A DNA stretch of 30,878 nt from JBMTVN01 sp046047235. Its GTDB lineage: Bacteria > Verrucomicrobiota > Verrucomicrobiia > Limisphaerales > JAHDYP01. Below the pieces are notes generated by a model. That model made no database searches. It was not told the DNA's origin and saw only the letters and a program-made list of their open reading frames with translations. Shown here piece after piece: positions 8,203 through 15,841 of this stretch; within the stretch, counting starts at the first letter, position 1, and every line of letters starts with the position of its first letter. The stretch spans positions 1 to 30,878 of the forward strand of contig JBJOII010000040.1 of assembly GCA_046047235.1 (NCBI GenBank), given 5' to 3'. The position numbers were made by a program, and so were the translations under genes.

Positions 8203-9615
8203 ATGACTACCCCCAAACCCGTACCCTCCGTCGCCATCATCGGCGCCGGCATCACCGGTCTCACTGCCGCCTTTCGCCTCCAAAAACAAGGCATCCCCTT
8301 CACCATCTACGAAGCCTCCCCACGCGCCGGCGGTGTCATCGAGTCCGTGGAACGCGATGGCTACCTCGCCGAGTTCGGCCCCAATACCATCCTCGAAACC
8401 TCCCCCGTCATCAGCCAGCTCATCCAGGACGCCGGCCTCAATGACCGTAAACTCTACTCCGACCCTGCCGCCGATAAACGCTTCATCGTCCGCTACTCCC
8501 GCCCCATCAACCTCCCCACCTCCCCCATCGCCTTCTTCACCACCCCGCTATTCTCCCTAGGTGCCAAACTCCGCCTCGCCGCTGAACCCTTCATCCCCCG
8601 CGGCAACCCCAACGTCGAAGAAAGCCTCGCCCAGTTCGTCACCCGCCGCATCGGCCGTGAATTTCTCGACTACGCCATCAACCCCTTCGTCGCCGGTGTC
8701 TACGCCGGCGACCCCGCCCGCCTCTCCGTCATCCACGCCTTCCCTAAACTCCAGGCCCTGGAACAAAAATACGGCTCGCTCATCAAGGGCCAAATCCTCG
8801 GCGCCCGCGAACGCAAAAAACGCGCCGAAGTCTCCAAACAAAACGCCCCGAAGGTCTCCTTCGAACACGGCCTCCAGGAACTCATCGATCGCCTCCAACA
8901 ACTCGCCGGCGACTCCCTCAAAACCCACCACGCCATCCAATCCCTCGAACGCACCGACTCCTCCTGGAAGCTCACGCTCAAACACCACGACTCCACCATC
9001 ACTCACTCACACCAGGCCGTCCTCCTCTGTATCCCCGCCTACCGCCTCGCCGAACTCAAAATCAATACGCCCAACCCTCCCGATACATCCCCTCTCTCCG
9101 ATATTAAATACCCCCCCGTCACTTCCGTCGTCCTCGGCTTCCGCCGCCAAGACGTCCAACACCCGCTGGATGGCTTCGGCATGCTCATCCCCGAAGTGGA
9201 ACGCTTCCGCATCCTCGGAACCATATTCTCCTCCTCCCTCTTCCCCAATCGCGCCCCAAAAGACCACGTCACTCTGACCAGCTACGTCGGAGGAACACGC
9301 GCCCCGGAACTCGCCTCCAAACCCCAGGATGAACTCGCCCAAATCGTCACGGAAGACCTCCAGAAAATACTCGGCCTCCGGGGCAAACCCACCTTCCAAC
9401 ACCAGGTCTACTACCCAAAAGCAATCCCACAATACGAAGTCGGCTACAGCCGCTTCAAAGACCTCATGACCCAAATAGAAGCAAAAGCACCCGGCATCTT
9501 CCTTGCCGGACACTACCGGGAGGGAATCTCTCTCGGCGATTCCATCATCTCCGGTGACCGCGTCACGGAACGCATCGCCTCCTATATCCAAAGTCCCCAA
9601 GTCAGCCAATCATGA
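8203..9615 (+). CDS. hemY: Protoporphyrinogen oxidase (HemY type, FAD)
   Basis: This 470-residue flavoprotein of the HemY/PPO family oxidises protoporphyrinogen IX to protoporphyrin IX with molecular oxygen. The N-terminus is a FAD-binding dinucleotide fold with GAGITGLTAA (14-23) and the adjacent EASPRAGGVIES block. The C-terminal FAD motif is APGIFLAGHYREGISLGDSI. The central substrate-binding region (PFVAGVYAGDP, HGLQELIDRL) fits the family. The length matches bacterial HemY (about 460-480). The enzyme is typically membrane-associated. Some HemY-type enzymes oxidise coproporphyrinogen instead. Because HemN lies immediately upstream and makes protoporphyrinogen, the classical protoporphyrin route is more likely here. 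The stop overlaps the hemH start as ATGA, indicating translational coupling. Some annotations use the symbol hemG for this type. Confidence 0.93.
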   Translation: MTTPKPVPSVAIIGAGITGLTAAFRLQKQGIPFTIYEASPRAGGVIESVERDGYLAEFGPNTILETSPVISQLIQDAGLNDRKLYSDPAADKRFIVRYSRPINLPTSPIAFFTTPLFSLGAKLRLAAEPFIPRGNPNVEESLAQFVTRRIGREFLDYAINPFVAGVYAGDPARLSVIHAFPKLQALEQKYGSLIKGQILGARERKKRAEVSKQNAPKVSFEHGLQELIDRLQQLAGDSLKTHHAIQSLERTDSSWKLTLKHHDSTITHSHQAVLLCIPAYRLAELKINTPNPPDTSPLSDIKYPPVTSVVLGFRRQDVQHPLDGFGMLIPEVERFRILGTIFSSSLFPNRAPKDHVTLTSYVGGTRAPELASKPQDELAQIVTEDLQKILGLRGKPTFQHQVYYPKAIPQYEVGYSRFKDLMTQIEAKAPGIFLAGHYREGISLGDSIISGDRVTERIASYIQSPQVSQS

Positions 9616-10643
9616 GCAAAAAAGGCGTTCTCCTCGTCAACCTCGGCTCCCCGGACTCCCCCTCAGTCCCCGACGTCCGACGCTACCTCCGTGAGTTCCT
9701 CATGGACGGCCGGGTCCTCGATGCACCCTGGCCCATCCGGTTCATGATCGTCCACGGCGTCATCCTCCCCTTCCGCCCCAAGCAATCAGCCGAAGCCTAC
9801 GAAACAATCTGGCAACCCGACGGCTCACCCCTCGTGCTCACCAGTCGCAAGGTGCAATCCCTCCTCCAACAGCGCATCAATATCCCTGTCGAACTCGGCA
9901 TGCGCTACCAAAACCCCTCCATCCATTCCGCACTCGCCAATCTGGTCCAACAAGGGGTCACTCATTGCCATCTCATCCCGCTCTTCCCTCACTTCGCCAT
10001 GTCCAGCTTCGAAACGGCTGTGGAACGCGTCAGGGAACTCGCCACCCAAAACCACCCATCACTCCAACTCACGGTCCAACAACCCTATTACAACCGCCCC
10101 GACTACATCGCCGCACTCGGTGCCACAGCCAAACCCTACCTCGACCAGGACTACGATCACCTGCTCTTCAGCTTCCACGGCATCCCTGAACGCCACCTGC
10201 GGAAAAGTGACCCCACCAAGACGCACTGCCTCAAGGTCCCCGATTGCTGTAATACCCCCAGCACCGCCCACCAAACCTGCTACCGCGCCCAGTGCTTCGC
10301 CACGGTGCGCGCCTTCAATGACTATACCCAGGCCCAAAATACCTCGGTCGCATTCCAATCCCGACTCGGCCGCGACCCCTGGCTAACCCCCTATACCGAC
10401 AAGGAAATCGAGCGCCTCGCCAAATCCGGCATACGCAAAATCCTCGTCATGTGCCCCGCCTTCGTCTCCGATTGCCTCGAAACCATCGAGGAAATCGGCA
10501 TCCGCGCCAAAGAAACCTTCGTCGAAGCTGGCGGCCAGGAGTTCCACATGATCCCCTGCCTCAATGACCATCCCGACTGGATCAAGGCCCTCCAGAATAT
10601 GGTCCTTGAATTCGCCCCCGACGCCGCGGCAGCAACCTCCTGA
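9612..10643 (+). CDS. hemH: Ferrochelatase, with Cys-rich insert suggesting an iron-sulfur site
   Basis: Ferrochelatase inserts Fe2+ into protoporphyrin IX, the final step to protohaem. The 343-residue protein begins KGVLLVNLGSPDSP and has the catalytic His in LLFSFHGIPERH (H189) and the conserved acidic SDCLETIEE (E290), both as expected. Between H189 and the second lobe lies a Cys-rich stretch with Cys at 206, 212, 213, 223 and 228 (THC, DCC, TCYRAQC). Some bacterial ferrochelatases carry a [2Fe-2S] cluster bound by Cys in such an internal segment, so this one probably does too (inference). The start overlaps the hemY stop by 4 bases. It is the last gene of the haem operon, and a 13-bp hairpin follows 15 bases after its stop. 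Confidence 0.96.
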   Translation: MSKKGVLLVNLGSPDSPSVPDVRRYLREFLMDGRVLDAPWPIRFMIVHGVILPFRPKQSAEAYETIWQPDGSPLVLTSRKVQSLLQQRINIPVELGMRYQNPSIHSALANLVQQGVTHCHLIPLFPHFAMSSFETAVERVRELATQNHPSLQLTVQQPYYNRPDYIAALGATAKPYLDQDYDHLLFSFHGIPERHLRKSDPTKTHCLKVPDCCNTPSTAHQTCYRAQCFATVRAFNDYTQAQNTSVAFQSRLGRDPWLTPYTDKEIERLAKSGIRKILVMCPAFVSDCLETIEEIGIRAKETFVEAGGQEFHMIPCLNDHPDWIKALQNMVLEFAPDAAAATS

Positions 10644-10657
10644 ACCACCAGCACTCA

Positions 10658-10688
10658 TCCGCCATGCTGCAGCAGGCAGCATGGCGGA
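10658..10688. terminator. Perfect 13-bp hairpin between convergent genes
   Basis: TCCGCCATGCTGC (10658-10670) pairs perfectly with GCAGCATGGCGGA (10676-10688) around the loop AGCAG. It lies in the 96-base gap between the ends of hemH (plus) and the FG-GAP gene (minus). No T tract follows on either strand, so it may act as a bidirectional 3'-end stabiliser or a factor-assisted terminator rather than a classical intrinsic one. Confidence 0.6.
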
Positions 10689-10739
10689 GTGCCTACACTC
10701 GCACGCACCTCCCGGGCCCAGCCACGGGAACTCACCCCA

Positions 10740-12527
10740 TCAAGGTTCCACCGACTCCCGGATCTTCCTCGCCCAGGCCAATAACTCCCGCACATCACCC
10801 CTCCCATCGCCCTCTGCCCGGTAAAGGGTGCGCTGAACATTCCCCAGCTGACGCATCGCTTGAGCCATGTTCCCTCGCCCAATCGCCCGCGCCACCGCCC
10901 TCAGCAGCGCCGCCGAACTCGTCCTTGCTCCCTGCTGCAAACCGGATTCCACCACCATCTCACGGAGTAGCTCCACCGCCTGCCCTAAACCCAGGACTTC
11001 AAGCTGAATCACCGCTTCGGCCGTATCTCTCCCATCACTGACCACCAAACGAAGCTCGTGAACCCCTTCGGCCAACACCACGTCCAATAGCACCCCTTCA
11101 CCCGCCTCCTGCCCATCCACATGCCATACATACGTCAGGGCCTCCCCGTCCGGATCGCTCGACGCCCCGCCATCCAGCCGAACCAACGCCCCCTGAAGGC
11201 CGCCTACTACACGAGACTCCACTCTCGAAACATCCGCCACCGGCAAGCCATTCCCAGGAACGGATACGACCTCCACGCTCTCGTAAATAAACGCACCTCC
11301 ATGCCCGCCTAAAAGCGGCGCGCCAACCACTAGCCTCTCCCCATCAAAACTCACCGCATGACCGAATCTGGCCCACTCGGTCCGACCCTCAGGCGCCATC
11401 TCCATCTTCACCTCCCAAACCTCACCCGTCCGCGCTGCCAGATAAACCGAGCCACCCGCAATAACCCGCTCTGAACCAACCACCGAATCGGACGGTGCAC
11501 CAATCACCAAATCCTCCCCCACCAGATCCAGCGAAGCACCAAAGCTCTCAATGCCCTCCATGCCATCCGCCACCAAACTCTGCACCCAACCCCACTCACT
11601 CTCCCCGCGCCGAAACACCTCCACCATCCCTCCGTGTTGTTCCCCACCCCAGGGCGCGCCCACTACCAGCTCATCCCCATGCACAGACATCGTATAACCA
11701 AAAAAACCGTCCGCCACCGGATCAGAGCTCTCTAAAACCCCCGCCAGCCCCCACTGCCCACCCTGTAGCTCATAGACATAAGCAACCCCATCCCGCCCCG
11801 CCCCCACCGAAGCATACGGTGCCCCAACGACCACCACGTCACCATCCAGGTCAGCCCACCAACCAAAATACTCCTCATAATCAAAGGACGGAGACACCAA
11901 CCGCTCTTCCTTCTCCCACTCCCCGCTGACCCCGCGCCGATACAGGTTCACGCAACCATCATAATAATCCCACGACTCCGTGAACCCCCACTCGCCACTC
12001 ACCCCCACCATCAAACGGTCCCCGCTCAAGGCCACAGGACGACCAAAGGTCTGCAACCCCACCGCAGAATCCGGATACAAGGTCTGCCGCCATTCAAAAC
12101 TCTCACTCGCCAATTCATAAAGATGTACCGCACCACTCTGAAAACCAACGGAGTCATCCTGATACGCCCCCACCGCCAAAACCCCTCCCTCCAACGCCAC
12201 ACACGCACCAAAACCACTCGCCACTTCGCCCCCCGGAGGTCGCAACACCTGCACCGGCTCCCACCCAGCCTCACCCCTGCGATACACATGGACGGCCCCA
12301 ATGGTGTCAGAAAAAGGATCCCCCGAGTCAACCGCCTCCTGCGGTGCTCCAACCACCGCATAACTCCCCTCTACAGCCACACTCACCCCATACCCCTGCT
12401 CCTCGTGTACCGCCGGATTCTCCAGTACATAAACAAGCTGCGGATCAAACGAACCCGCAGCCAAAGCAAAACCACCAACACCAGCCATGTAAATGGCCCC
12501 AATGGTCAGGAAATATGTCGCCTTCAT
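10740..12527 (-). CDS. Secreted seven-repeat FG-GAP (beta-propeller) protein
   Basis: The 595-residue product begins with a signal peptide (MKATYFLTIGAIYMAGVGGF, cleavage probably after ALAA near residue 24). Seven FG-GAP-type repeats follow, each running FG...V.L.GD.LVVGAP, starting near residues 45, 105, 160, 220, 275, 328 and 387. Seven such repeats are what a closed integrin-alpha-like seven-bladed propeller needs. Next is a PKD/Ig-like domain (about 427-512; LDGGASSDPDGEALTYVWHVDG). The tail (about 513-595) is Ala/Arg-rich and predicted helical. The protein should be exported and probably binds a polymer or another protein; no catalytic motif is seen. Its stop faces hemH convergently, and uxaA lies 191 bases upstream on the same strand. 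The architecture is clear but the ligand is unknown. Confidence 0.85.
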   Translation of the reverse strand: MKATYFLTIGAIYMAGVGGFALAAGSFDPQLVYVLENPAVHEEQGYGVSVAVEGSYAVVGAPQEAVDSGDPFSDTIGAVHVYRRGEAGWEPVQVLRPPGGEVASGFGACVALEGGVLAVGAYQDDSVGFQSGAVHLYELASESFEWRQTLYPDSAVGLQTFGRPVALSGDRLMVGVSGEWGFTESWDYYDGCVNLYRRGVSGEWEKEERLVSPSFDYEEYFGWWADLDGDVVVVGAPYASVGAGRDGVAYVYELQGGQWGLAGVLESSDPVADGFFGYTMSVHGDELVVGAPWGGEQHGGMVEVFRRGESEWGWVQSLVADGMEGIESFGASLDLVGEDLVIGAPSDSVVGSERVIAGGSVYLAARTGEVWEVKMEMAPEGRTEWARFGHAVSFDGERLVVGAPLLGGHGGAFIYESVEVVSVPGNGLPVADVSRVESRVVGGLQGALVRLDGGASSDPDGEALTYVWHVDGQEAGEGVLLDVVLAEGVHELRLVVSDGRDTAEAVIQLEVLGLGQAVELLREMVVESGLQQGARTSSAALLRAVARAIGRGNMAQAMRQLGNVQRTLYRAEGDGRGDVRELLAWARKIRESVEP

Positions 12528-12544
12528 GCCACCAACTTTCTGTT

Positions 12545-12586
12545 CGATTTTGGTTCAACCAAATCGACCCCGTTCCTGACTCAGGA
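12545..12586. promoter_or_regulatory. Two inverted repeats upstream of the FG-GAP gene
   Basis: An imperfect palindrome CGATTTTGGTT-C-AACCAAATCG (12545-12566, one bulged T) and a smaller TCCTGA-C-TCAGGA (12574-12586) lie 18-59 bases upstream of the minus-strand FG-GAP start. Neither is followed by a T run on the minus strand, so operator sites are more likely than a terminator for the upstream uxaA. No binding protein is identified. Confidence 0.4.
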
Positions 12587-12718
12587 CCAATTCAGTGACC
12601 TCCCAGCAGCAGAGGACATACCAATGAATGAAACCCCAAAGAACCAGCCACCTAAACCCACTCTGCCTCCGCCCTTGCCTAGAAACAAAACAGGACAACG
12701 CCCCGTTTCCAACCATCC

Positions 12719-14269
12719 TTACAACGTCGGCCCCAGTATCCACGGCGCAAATTCCTCTTCACCCACCCCCGCCAACTCGCTCTTAGTCCGCTCACCGCTC
12801 GCCATCGAAATCACCGCCTCAAATATCCGTCGCCCCACCTCCTCCACGCTCTCCCCGCCATCCAAAATCGTCCCCGCGTTGATGTCCATATCCTCGCTCA
12901 TGTGCTCATACAACCCGCTGTGACTGGCCACCTTCAAACACGGCGCAGGCTTGCACCCATATACGCTCCCACGCCCAGTCGTAAATACCCCCACGTTGCA
13001 CCCGCCGCTCACCAAACCCGTCATGCTCACCGGATCCAACCCCGGCGTATCCATAAAACATAATCCCGGCCCCCTAACCTGCTCCGCATACTCGTGCACC
13101 GCCACCAACGGAGCCGTCCCACCCTTGGCAACTGCCCCCAAGCTCTTCTCCCAAATCGTTGTCAACCCTCCAGCCTTGTTCCCCGGGGATGGATTGTTGT
13201 CGATCGTAGCACCATGCCTGGCTACATACTCCTCCCACCACCGAATCCTCCCCCTTAACCGCTCCGCAACCTCCTCCGACACCGCCCGCCTCAATAACAA
13301 ATGCTCCGCCCCGTAAATCTCCGGTGTCTCCCCCAATACCGCCACCCCACCCGCCCGCACCAGTTCGTCCGCCGCCCAACCCAACGCCGGATTCGCCGTA
13401 ACCCCGCTGTACCCGTCCGAACCCCCACAGTTCAACGCCAACTTCAACCCGCTCAAAGCCTGCTCAGTCCGACGAAGCGCAGCCACCCTAGGCAACATCC
13501 TCTCCACCTCCAACACCGCACGCTCCACCGTCCGACGTAACCCGCCCACCCCCTGAATCTCTAAACTCACCAAATCCTCCCCCTCAACCCAACCACCCGC
13601 CTCCCTCAACAGACCCAGATTCGTCATCTCACATCCCAACCCCAAAAGCACCACGCCACCAAAATTCGGATGCCCCAGCATCCCGTTCAGCACCCGACCC
13701 AATAACCGCTGCGGCTCTCCACCCGCCATCCCACAACCCCCCTTGAAGGTCATTGCCACAACCCCGTCCACCCCGGGATATCGCGACCGGACCTCCCGAT
13801 CAGAAAACCGCTCCCGCACCAAACGCGCTGCCGATGCCGAACAGTTCACAGTCGTTAAAACCCCAATGTAGTTCCGCGTCCCCACCCCGCGCACCCCACG
13901 ATCATACCCCAAAAATCGTAGACCCTCAGCCACCCCCCCGGAATCCCAGCCCCCCACCATAACGTCATCCCCCACCCCACGACCCAACCCATCCCCTAAA
14001 CCCAAGTTGTGGCTGTGAACCCAGTCCCCCCGCCGAATATCCACCGTCGCTACCCCAATCACCTGACCATACTTGCGAACATACCCACCGATAGATACAG
14101 GCCGCACCGCCATCTTGTGCCCCGGTAACACGTCCGCACCAAGCTCCACCTCCTCACCCCCAAAATCAATACACTCCCCCCTCCGCAACCGACATCGCAC
14201 CACAACCACATCGTCATCCGCATGCAGCCGAATCCAACGCCCACACCCCATCGTCTTCTTTGCGTCCAT
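12719..14269 (-). CDS. uxaA: Altronate dehydratase
   Basis: UxaA removes water from D-altronate to give 2-keto-3-deoxygluconate in D-galacturonate degradation; it needs Fe2+ or Mn2+. The product of about 516 residues resembles the full-length two-part enzyme (E. coli about 495). It has an N-terminal SAF-like domain (WIRLHADDDVVVV, GADVLPGHKMAV, the KYGQVIGVA block, VHSHNLG), a linker, and the large catalytic domain starting GYDRGVRGVGTRNYIGVLTTVNC. Further blocks are FKGGCGMAG, GLGCEMTN, LNCGGSDGYSG, ETPEIYGAEHLL, DNNPSPGNKAGGLTTI, FMDTPGLDP and GRGSVYGCKPAPC. The ATG at 14269 was chosen; a GTG at 14278 or an ATG at 14251 is possible. It diverges from the REC-MBL gene and no other uronate gene is adjacent. 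A promoter may lie in the 130-base divergent gap. Confidence 0.93.
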   Translation of the reverse strand: MDAKKTMGCGRWIRLHADDDVVVVRCRLRRGECIDFGGEEVELGADVLPGHKMAVRPVSIGGYVRKYGQVIGVATVDIRRGDWVHSHNLGLGDGLGRGVGDDVMVGGWDSGGVAEGLRFLGYDRGVRGVGTRNYIGVLTTVNCSASAARLVRERFSDREVRSRYPGVDGVVAMTFKGGCGMAGGEPQRLLGRVLNGMLGHPNFGGVVLLGLGCEMTNLGLLREAGGWVEGEDLVSLEIQGVGGLRRTVERAVLEVERMLPRVAALRRTEQALSGLKLALNCGGSDGYSGVTANPALGWAADELVRAGGVAVLGETPEIYGAEHLLLRRAVSEEVAERLRGRIRWWEEYVARHGATIDNNPSPGNKAGGLTTIWEKSLGAVAKGGTAPLVAVHEYAEQVRGPGLCFMDTPGLDPVSMTGLVSGGCNVGVFTTGRGSVYGCKPAPCLKVASHSGLYEHMSEDMDINAGTILDGGESVEEVGRRIFEAVISMASGERTKSELAGVGEEEFAPWILGPTL

Positions 14270-14358
14270 GTGCCCCACAACCTACAGACCACCCGCCACC
14301 CCCGGCAAGCCTGCCACCCCCCCCAAACCCAACCCCGCTACAAGACCACCTCCCATAC

Positions 14359-14388
14359 TTGCCGACCCCCTCCTGACAACGATAGAGT
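14359..14388 (+). promoter_or_regulatory. Candidate promoter of the REC-MBL gene
   Basis: TTGCCG (14359-14364) and TAGAGT (14383-14388) are 18 bases apart, four of six matches each to the sigma70 boxes. They end 11 bases before the ATG at 14400, which would give an almost leaderless transcript. The region is C-rich and otherwise featureless. The match is weak. Confidence 0.25.
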
Positions 14389-14399
14389 CACCCACCTGC

Positions 14400-15752
14400 A
14401 TGAGAACCGTTCTCATCATCGATAGCGATACGAACCTCCGCCGGGAGCTCTATAAAACCCTCCTCAGCGCAGGCTGGCGCTGCATCGAAGCCGAAAATGG
14501 CGAAGCCGGCCTCGCACAAATCTCCCAACACCAGCCCGAAATCGTCCTCTGCGATATGCTGGTCCCCCGTATTAATGGCTTCCAGCTCTGCCGTAACATC
14601 CGAAGCCAACGCACCAGAATCCGCCAACCCATCATCATCGCCACCGGAAATAGCGCGTACTCATCCGACCGCCAAAATGCCAAAGAAGCCGGCGCCGACC
14701 GTTACCTCGTCAAACCCTTCCTGCCCGAAGACCTCATCCATATCATCGAAGGTAAACAAGATACCCAGCTCGCTACCGAAATCGCCGTCAAATCCACCCC
14801 AACCCCAACACCCCCCTCCGCCGCGCCCGTCGCGGATGAACGGCAACCCTACATCCGCTTCTGGGGCGTCCGAGGCTCCATCCCCTCCCCTGGCCCCGGC
14901 ACCATCATCTACGGCGGTAATACCTCCTGCGTCGAACTCCGCGCCGACAACGAAATCATCATCCTCGACGCCGGCACAGGCATCCGCGGCCTCGGCCTGG
15001 CCCTCGCCCAGGAATTCAAAGACCAACCCATCAGCGTCACCATCCTGATCAGCCATACCCACTGGGACCATATCCAGGGATTCCCCTTCTTCGTCCCCGC
15101 TTATAACCCCAAAAATCGCGTCCGAATCCTCGGTTACGAAGGCGCCCGCCGAGGCCTCCTCAGCACTCTCTCAGCTCAAATGGAAAGCCCCTACTTCCCC
15201 GTCAGCCTCCGGGAAATGACCAGCAACGTCGAAGTCAAGGAACTCCACGAAAAGGAATTCTGTATCGGTAGAGTCAGGGTCCGCGCCATGTACGCCAACC
15301 ACCCCGGTATCTGCGTCGGCTACCGCATCTACACCAGCTCCGGCTCCGTCGCCTACTTCCCCGACCATGAACCACACCAACGGATGAAAACCCACAAGGA
15401 AGGTAAACCTACCGACCACGATATCCGCCACGCCAGCGAACAAGACCAACAACTCATCCAGTTCCTCGACCAAACCGACCTCCTCATCATGGACGCCCAA
15501 TACAACGACTCCGAATACTCCAAACGCGTCGGTTGGGGCCACGGCTGCGTCGACGATGTCGTCGCCCTCGGCATGTTCGCCCAAGTCAAACGCCTCTGCC
15601 TCTTCCATCACGACCCCGACCACGACGACGCCGAAGTCTCCTCCATGCTCAATTGGGCCCGCGAACTCGTCAACATGCACGACGACTCCATGCGCGTCGA
15701 CGCTGCCTGCGAAGGCGTGGAAATCCCCATCGGCCAACCCCAGCCCGCCTAG
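14400..15752 (+). CDS. Response-regulator receiver fused to metallo-beta-lactamase-fold hydrolase
   Basis: This is a 450-residue fusion. Residues 1-117 are a CheY-like receiver: acidic pocket D8/D10, phosphoacceptor D52 (VLCDMLVP), T82 (IATG) and K105 (LVKPF). A Thr/Pro-rich linker (131-146) leads to a metallo-beta-lactamase domain starting YIRFWGVRGSIPSPG. Its metal ligands are HTHWDH (219-224), H301 (ANHPG), D322 (FPDHE), D365 (IMDAQY) and H403 (FHHDP). The hydrolase resembles RNase Z/PhnP/cyclic-nucleotide-phosphodiesterase-like members that cleave phosphodiesters. Phosphorylation by an unseen histidine kinase presumably controls hydrolysis. There is no DNA-binding domain. The ATG at 14400 was chosen because the receiver begins there; upstream in-frame sequence runs antisense through uxaA and is not protein-like. 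It is convergent with the octaheme cytochrome gene. The substrate is unknown. Confidence 0.9.
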   Translation: MRTVLIIDSDTNLRRELYKTLLSAGWRCIEAENGEAGLAQISQHQPEIVLCDMLVPRINGFQLCRNIRSQRTRIRQPIIIATGNSAYSSDRQNAKEAGADRYLVKPFLPEDLIHIIEGKQDTQLATEIAVKSTPTPTPPSAAPVADERQPYIRFWGVRGSIPSPGPGTIIYGGNTSCVELRADNEIIILDAGTGIRGLGLALAQEFKDQPISVTILISHTHWDHIQGFPFFVPAYNPKNRVRILGYEGARRGLLSTLSAQMESPYFPVSLREMTSNVEVKELHEKEFCIGRVRVRAMYANHPGICVGYRIYTSSGSVAYFPDHEPHQRMKTHKEGKPTDHDIRHASEQDQQLIQFLDQTDLLIMDAQYNDSEYSKRVGWGHGCVDDVVALGMFAQVKRLCLFHHDPDHDDAEVSSMLNWARELVNMHDDSMRVDAACEGVEIPIGQPQPA

Positions 15753-15789
15753 CCACAAACCCTCTCCCCTCTACTCTCTCCCCTCTCCC

Positions 15790-15813
15790 TGCGGCGGCGC
15801 TCCGCGCGCCGCA
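15790..15813. terminator. GC-rich hairpin between convergent genes
   Basis: TGCGGCGGCGC (15790-15800) pairs with GCGCGCCGCA (15804-15813) with one bulged base and a 3-base loop. It lies in the 89-base gap between the ends of the REC-MBL gene (plus) and the octaheme cytochrome gene (minus). The flanks are low-complexity C/T repeats (CTCTCCCCT copies at about 15762-15789; AGCCCTC twice after it). There is no T tract on either strand, so the terminator assignment is tentative. Confidence 0.4.
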
Positions 15814-15841
15814 AAAGCCCTCAGCCCTCAGCGCTTGCCCC

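Noticed and set aside
12123..12923. 266-codon plus-strand open frame spanning the FG-GAP/uxaA junction
   Set aside because: It crosses an intergenic region and two opposite genes, and its Pro/Thr/His/Asn-rich product has no motif.
14073..14399. 109-codon upstream extension of the REC-MBL frame
   Set aside because: It lies antisense to the start of uxaA and is Thr/Pro/Ser low-complexity; the receiver domain begins exactly at the ATG at 14400.
15762..15840. C/T-rich short repeats resembling a repeat array
   Set aside because: The units are irregular and very short, with no spacers of constant length, so this is not a CRISPR or a defined tandem repeat.
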